A stretch of 7,187 bases of DNA from Thermoleophilia bacterium (GTDB lineage Bacteria; Actinomycetota; Thermoleophilia; Gaiellales; Gaiellaceae): contig JABFWJ010000338.1 in assembly GCA_013362295.1 (NCBI GenBank), positions 1 to 7,187 of the forward strand, read 5' to 3'. Below the pieces are notes generated by a model. It ran no database searches and was not told where the DNA came from. It saw only the letters and a list, made by a program, of their open reading frames with translations. Position 1 is the stretch's first letter. The number at the start of each line of letters is the position of its first letter. Below are positions 7,101 to 7,187 of this stretch, in pieces. Both the position numbers and the translations under genes were made by a program.

Positions 7101-7177
7101 TGCTCCCGCTCCCAGACGTCGAGAATCTCCAGTTCCAGAGCCGGATGATCGGGTTTATCCGGTAACGGGGTAAACAT
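4124..7177 (-). CDS. ileS: Isoleucyl-tRNA synthetase with altered class I signature motifs
   Basis: Cytosolic class I synthetase that charges tRNA-Ile. The 1017 residues include an N-terminal Rossmann half (DGPVTANRFSLGVHTAWG, 45-62), a CP1 editing insertion with WTTTPWT (226-232) and GTGIVHIAPGCGGED (308-322, D322 at the conserved editing aspartate), the catalytic half (SRRRYYGLPLP, 442-452; DVWLDAG, 511-517; EMHASWGN, 607-614), an anticodon-binding helical domain and a long C-terminal extension as in IleRS2-type enzymes. Cysteine pairs C183/C186, C385/C388, C456/C458 and C496/C499 suggest bound zinc. The HIGH region reads GVHT (56-59), resembling the swapped GXHH form with the last His lost, and KMSKS reads EMHAS. 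The ATG at 7177 fits the family N-terminus; only 10 bases upstream are visible and show no Shine-Dalgarno. The early codons are unusually A/T-rich, including TTA at codon 5. The stop overlaps the lipoprotein start. Confidence 0.97.
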   Translation of the reverse strand: MFTPLPDKPDHPALELEILDVWEREQTFEQLRERNRGAAHWSFVDGPVTANRFSLGVHTAWGRTLKDVFQRYKALRGFDQRYQNGFDCQGLWIEVGVERELGLNSKREIEEFGLEEFARRCREVVVRSSEALTRGSKRLGQWMDWGSDYFTFSDTNIEYIWKFLKIVEERGWLYMGHRSTEWCPRCGTSLSQHELTQSGVYQDRADPSLYVRFPLLDRDGEFLVVWTTTPWTVPANVAAAVHPEEEYGRRENGEWVAVKLYPEDIFVERLRGAELVGWRYRGPFDQLPAAASVEHRVIPWEDVTMDQGTGIVHIAPGCGGEDFELSKVHDLPVLTPVDEAGRFYDDYGWLHGLSTVESADQIIGRLGETGFLVDAGLFSHAYPHCWRCDTPLIFRLSDDWFISVDEIRPKLLEENAKVEWVPEYMGKRMDDWLRNMGDWNISRRRYYGLPLPFYPCTCGRLNVVGSKDELRERATEGFEQLEELRRPWVDRVPIRCESCGETVTRILEVGDVWLDAGIVPFSTLGWENPEWIPEGYGTGAAQGLTRAGLPDHAYWEKWFPAHWVSEMREQIRLWFYSQFFMSVVLVGTSPYRRVLGYEKMLDQHGREMHASWGNTIPAEDAFAQMGADVMRWQYCAQPPDRNLLFGFGPAHEIKRRLLTFWNSVKFLVDYGNIERFTPSWERLEPDTQFDDTVLRALDRWLVERTKLLVADGTAAYEATLTVEVIRAFESFVDDVSNWYIRRSRRRFYSFDEAAFRTLWYALVQSLRVISPVMPFLSDHLWRNLVPDGPASVHLAPWPEPGEPDRALLAEIDEVRRVVELGRQARSASHLKLRQPLRRLIVAGASERAHGHSDEIADELRVKDVEFGDVEASELRVRPNLPVLGPKLGAALREVRERLQRGEFEELDGGRFEVDGHVLEPNEVLVERVGREGWAVASEGGVTVALDSRLDDELLLEGRLLDRVHEVNVLRRETGLEITDRIKLWVPDEDLLDRYSERLAGETLAVSVEPGELRIEKA

Positions 7178-7187
7178 GCGTGCGATC

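Noticed and set aside
7141..7162. Short inverted repeat CCGGAT/ATCCGG inside the ileS 5' coding region
   Set aside because: Only 6-bp arms with a 10-nt gap in coding sequence; likely chance.
4286..7165. 959-codon open frame on the plus strand, antisense to ileS
   Set aside because: It mirrors ileS almost end to end and reads as low-complexity Arg/Val/Leu/Glu/Asp-rich protein with no recognisable domain, as expected opposite a GC-rich gene.

Overview
This is a GC-rich window with GTG starts, almost no Shine-Dalgarno sequences and long antisense open frames created by codon bias. Together with an unusual clade of isoleucyl-tRNA synthetase, this suggests a deep-branching actinobacterium, possibly Thermoleophilia (Gaiellales or Solirubrobacterales). 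The lineage is an inference from composition and protein style, not from a marker search.

Layout. (1) Positions 1-2409, minus strand: a membrane-anchored multi-GAF signalling protein that runs off the left edge, so its output domain is not visible. (2) Positions 2410-2656: a divergent intergenic region. It holds a perfect 8-bp-arm palindrome, a plausible plus-strand promoter, a strong intrinsic terminator with six consecutive C in its loop, and then a -10 box placed as for a leaderless ispH transcript. The promoter-terminator pair would define an RNA of about 105 nt (small RNA or attenuator leader); this is the least explained part of the window. (3) Positions 2657-3622, plus strand: complete ispH, the last enzyme of the MEP isoprenoid pathway. 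(4) Positions 3614-3646: a long hairpin between convergent genes. (5) Positions 3651-4127, minus strand: a small secreted lipoprotein. (6) Positions 4124-7177, minus strand: complete ileS, whose stop overlaps the lipoprotein start by 4 bp (GTGA), so the two form a coupled operon.

The coding content is mostly housekeeping (isoprenoid synthesis, isoleucine charging) plus one sensor protein and one unknown lipoprotein. I see no mobile element, CRISPR array, tRNA, rRNA or defence system. The points most worth a second look are the candidate RNA upstream of ispH, the altered catalytic signature motifs of IleRS (GVHT in place of the HIGH region, EMHAS in place of KMSKS), and the lipoprotein coupled to ileS.
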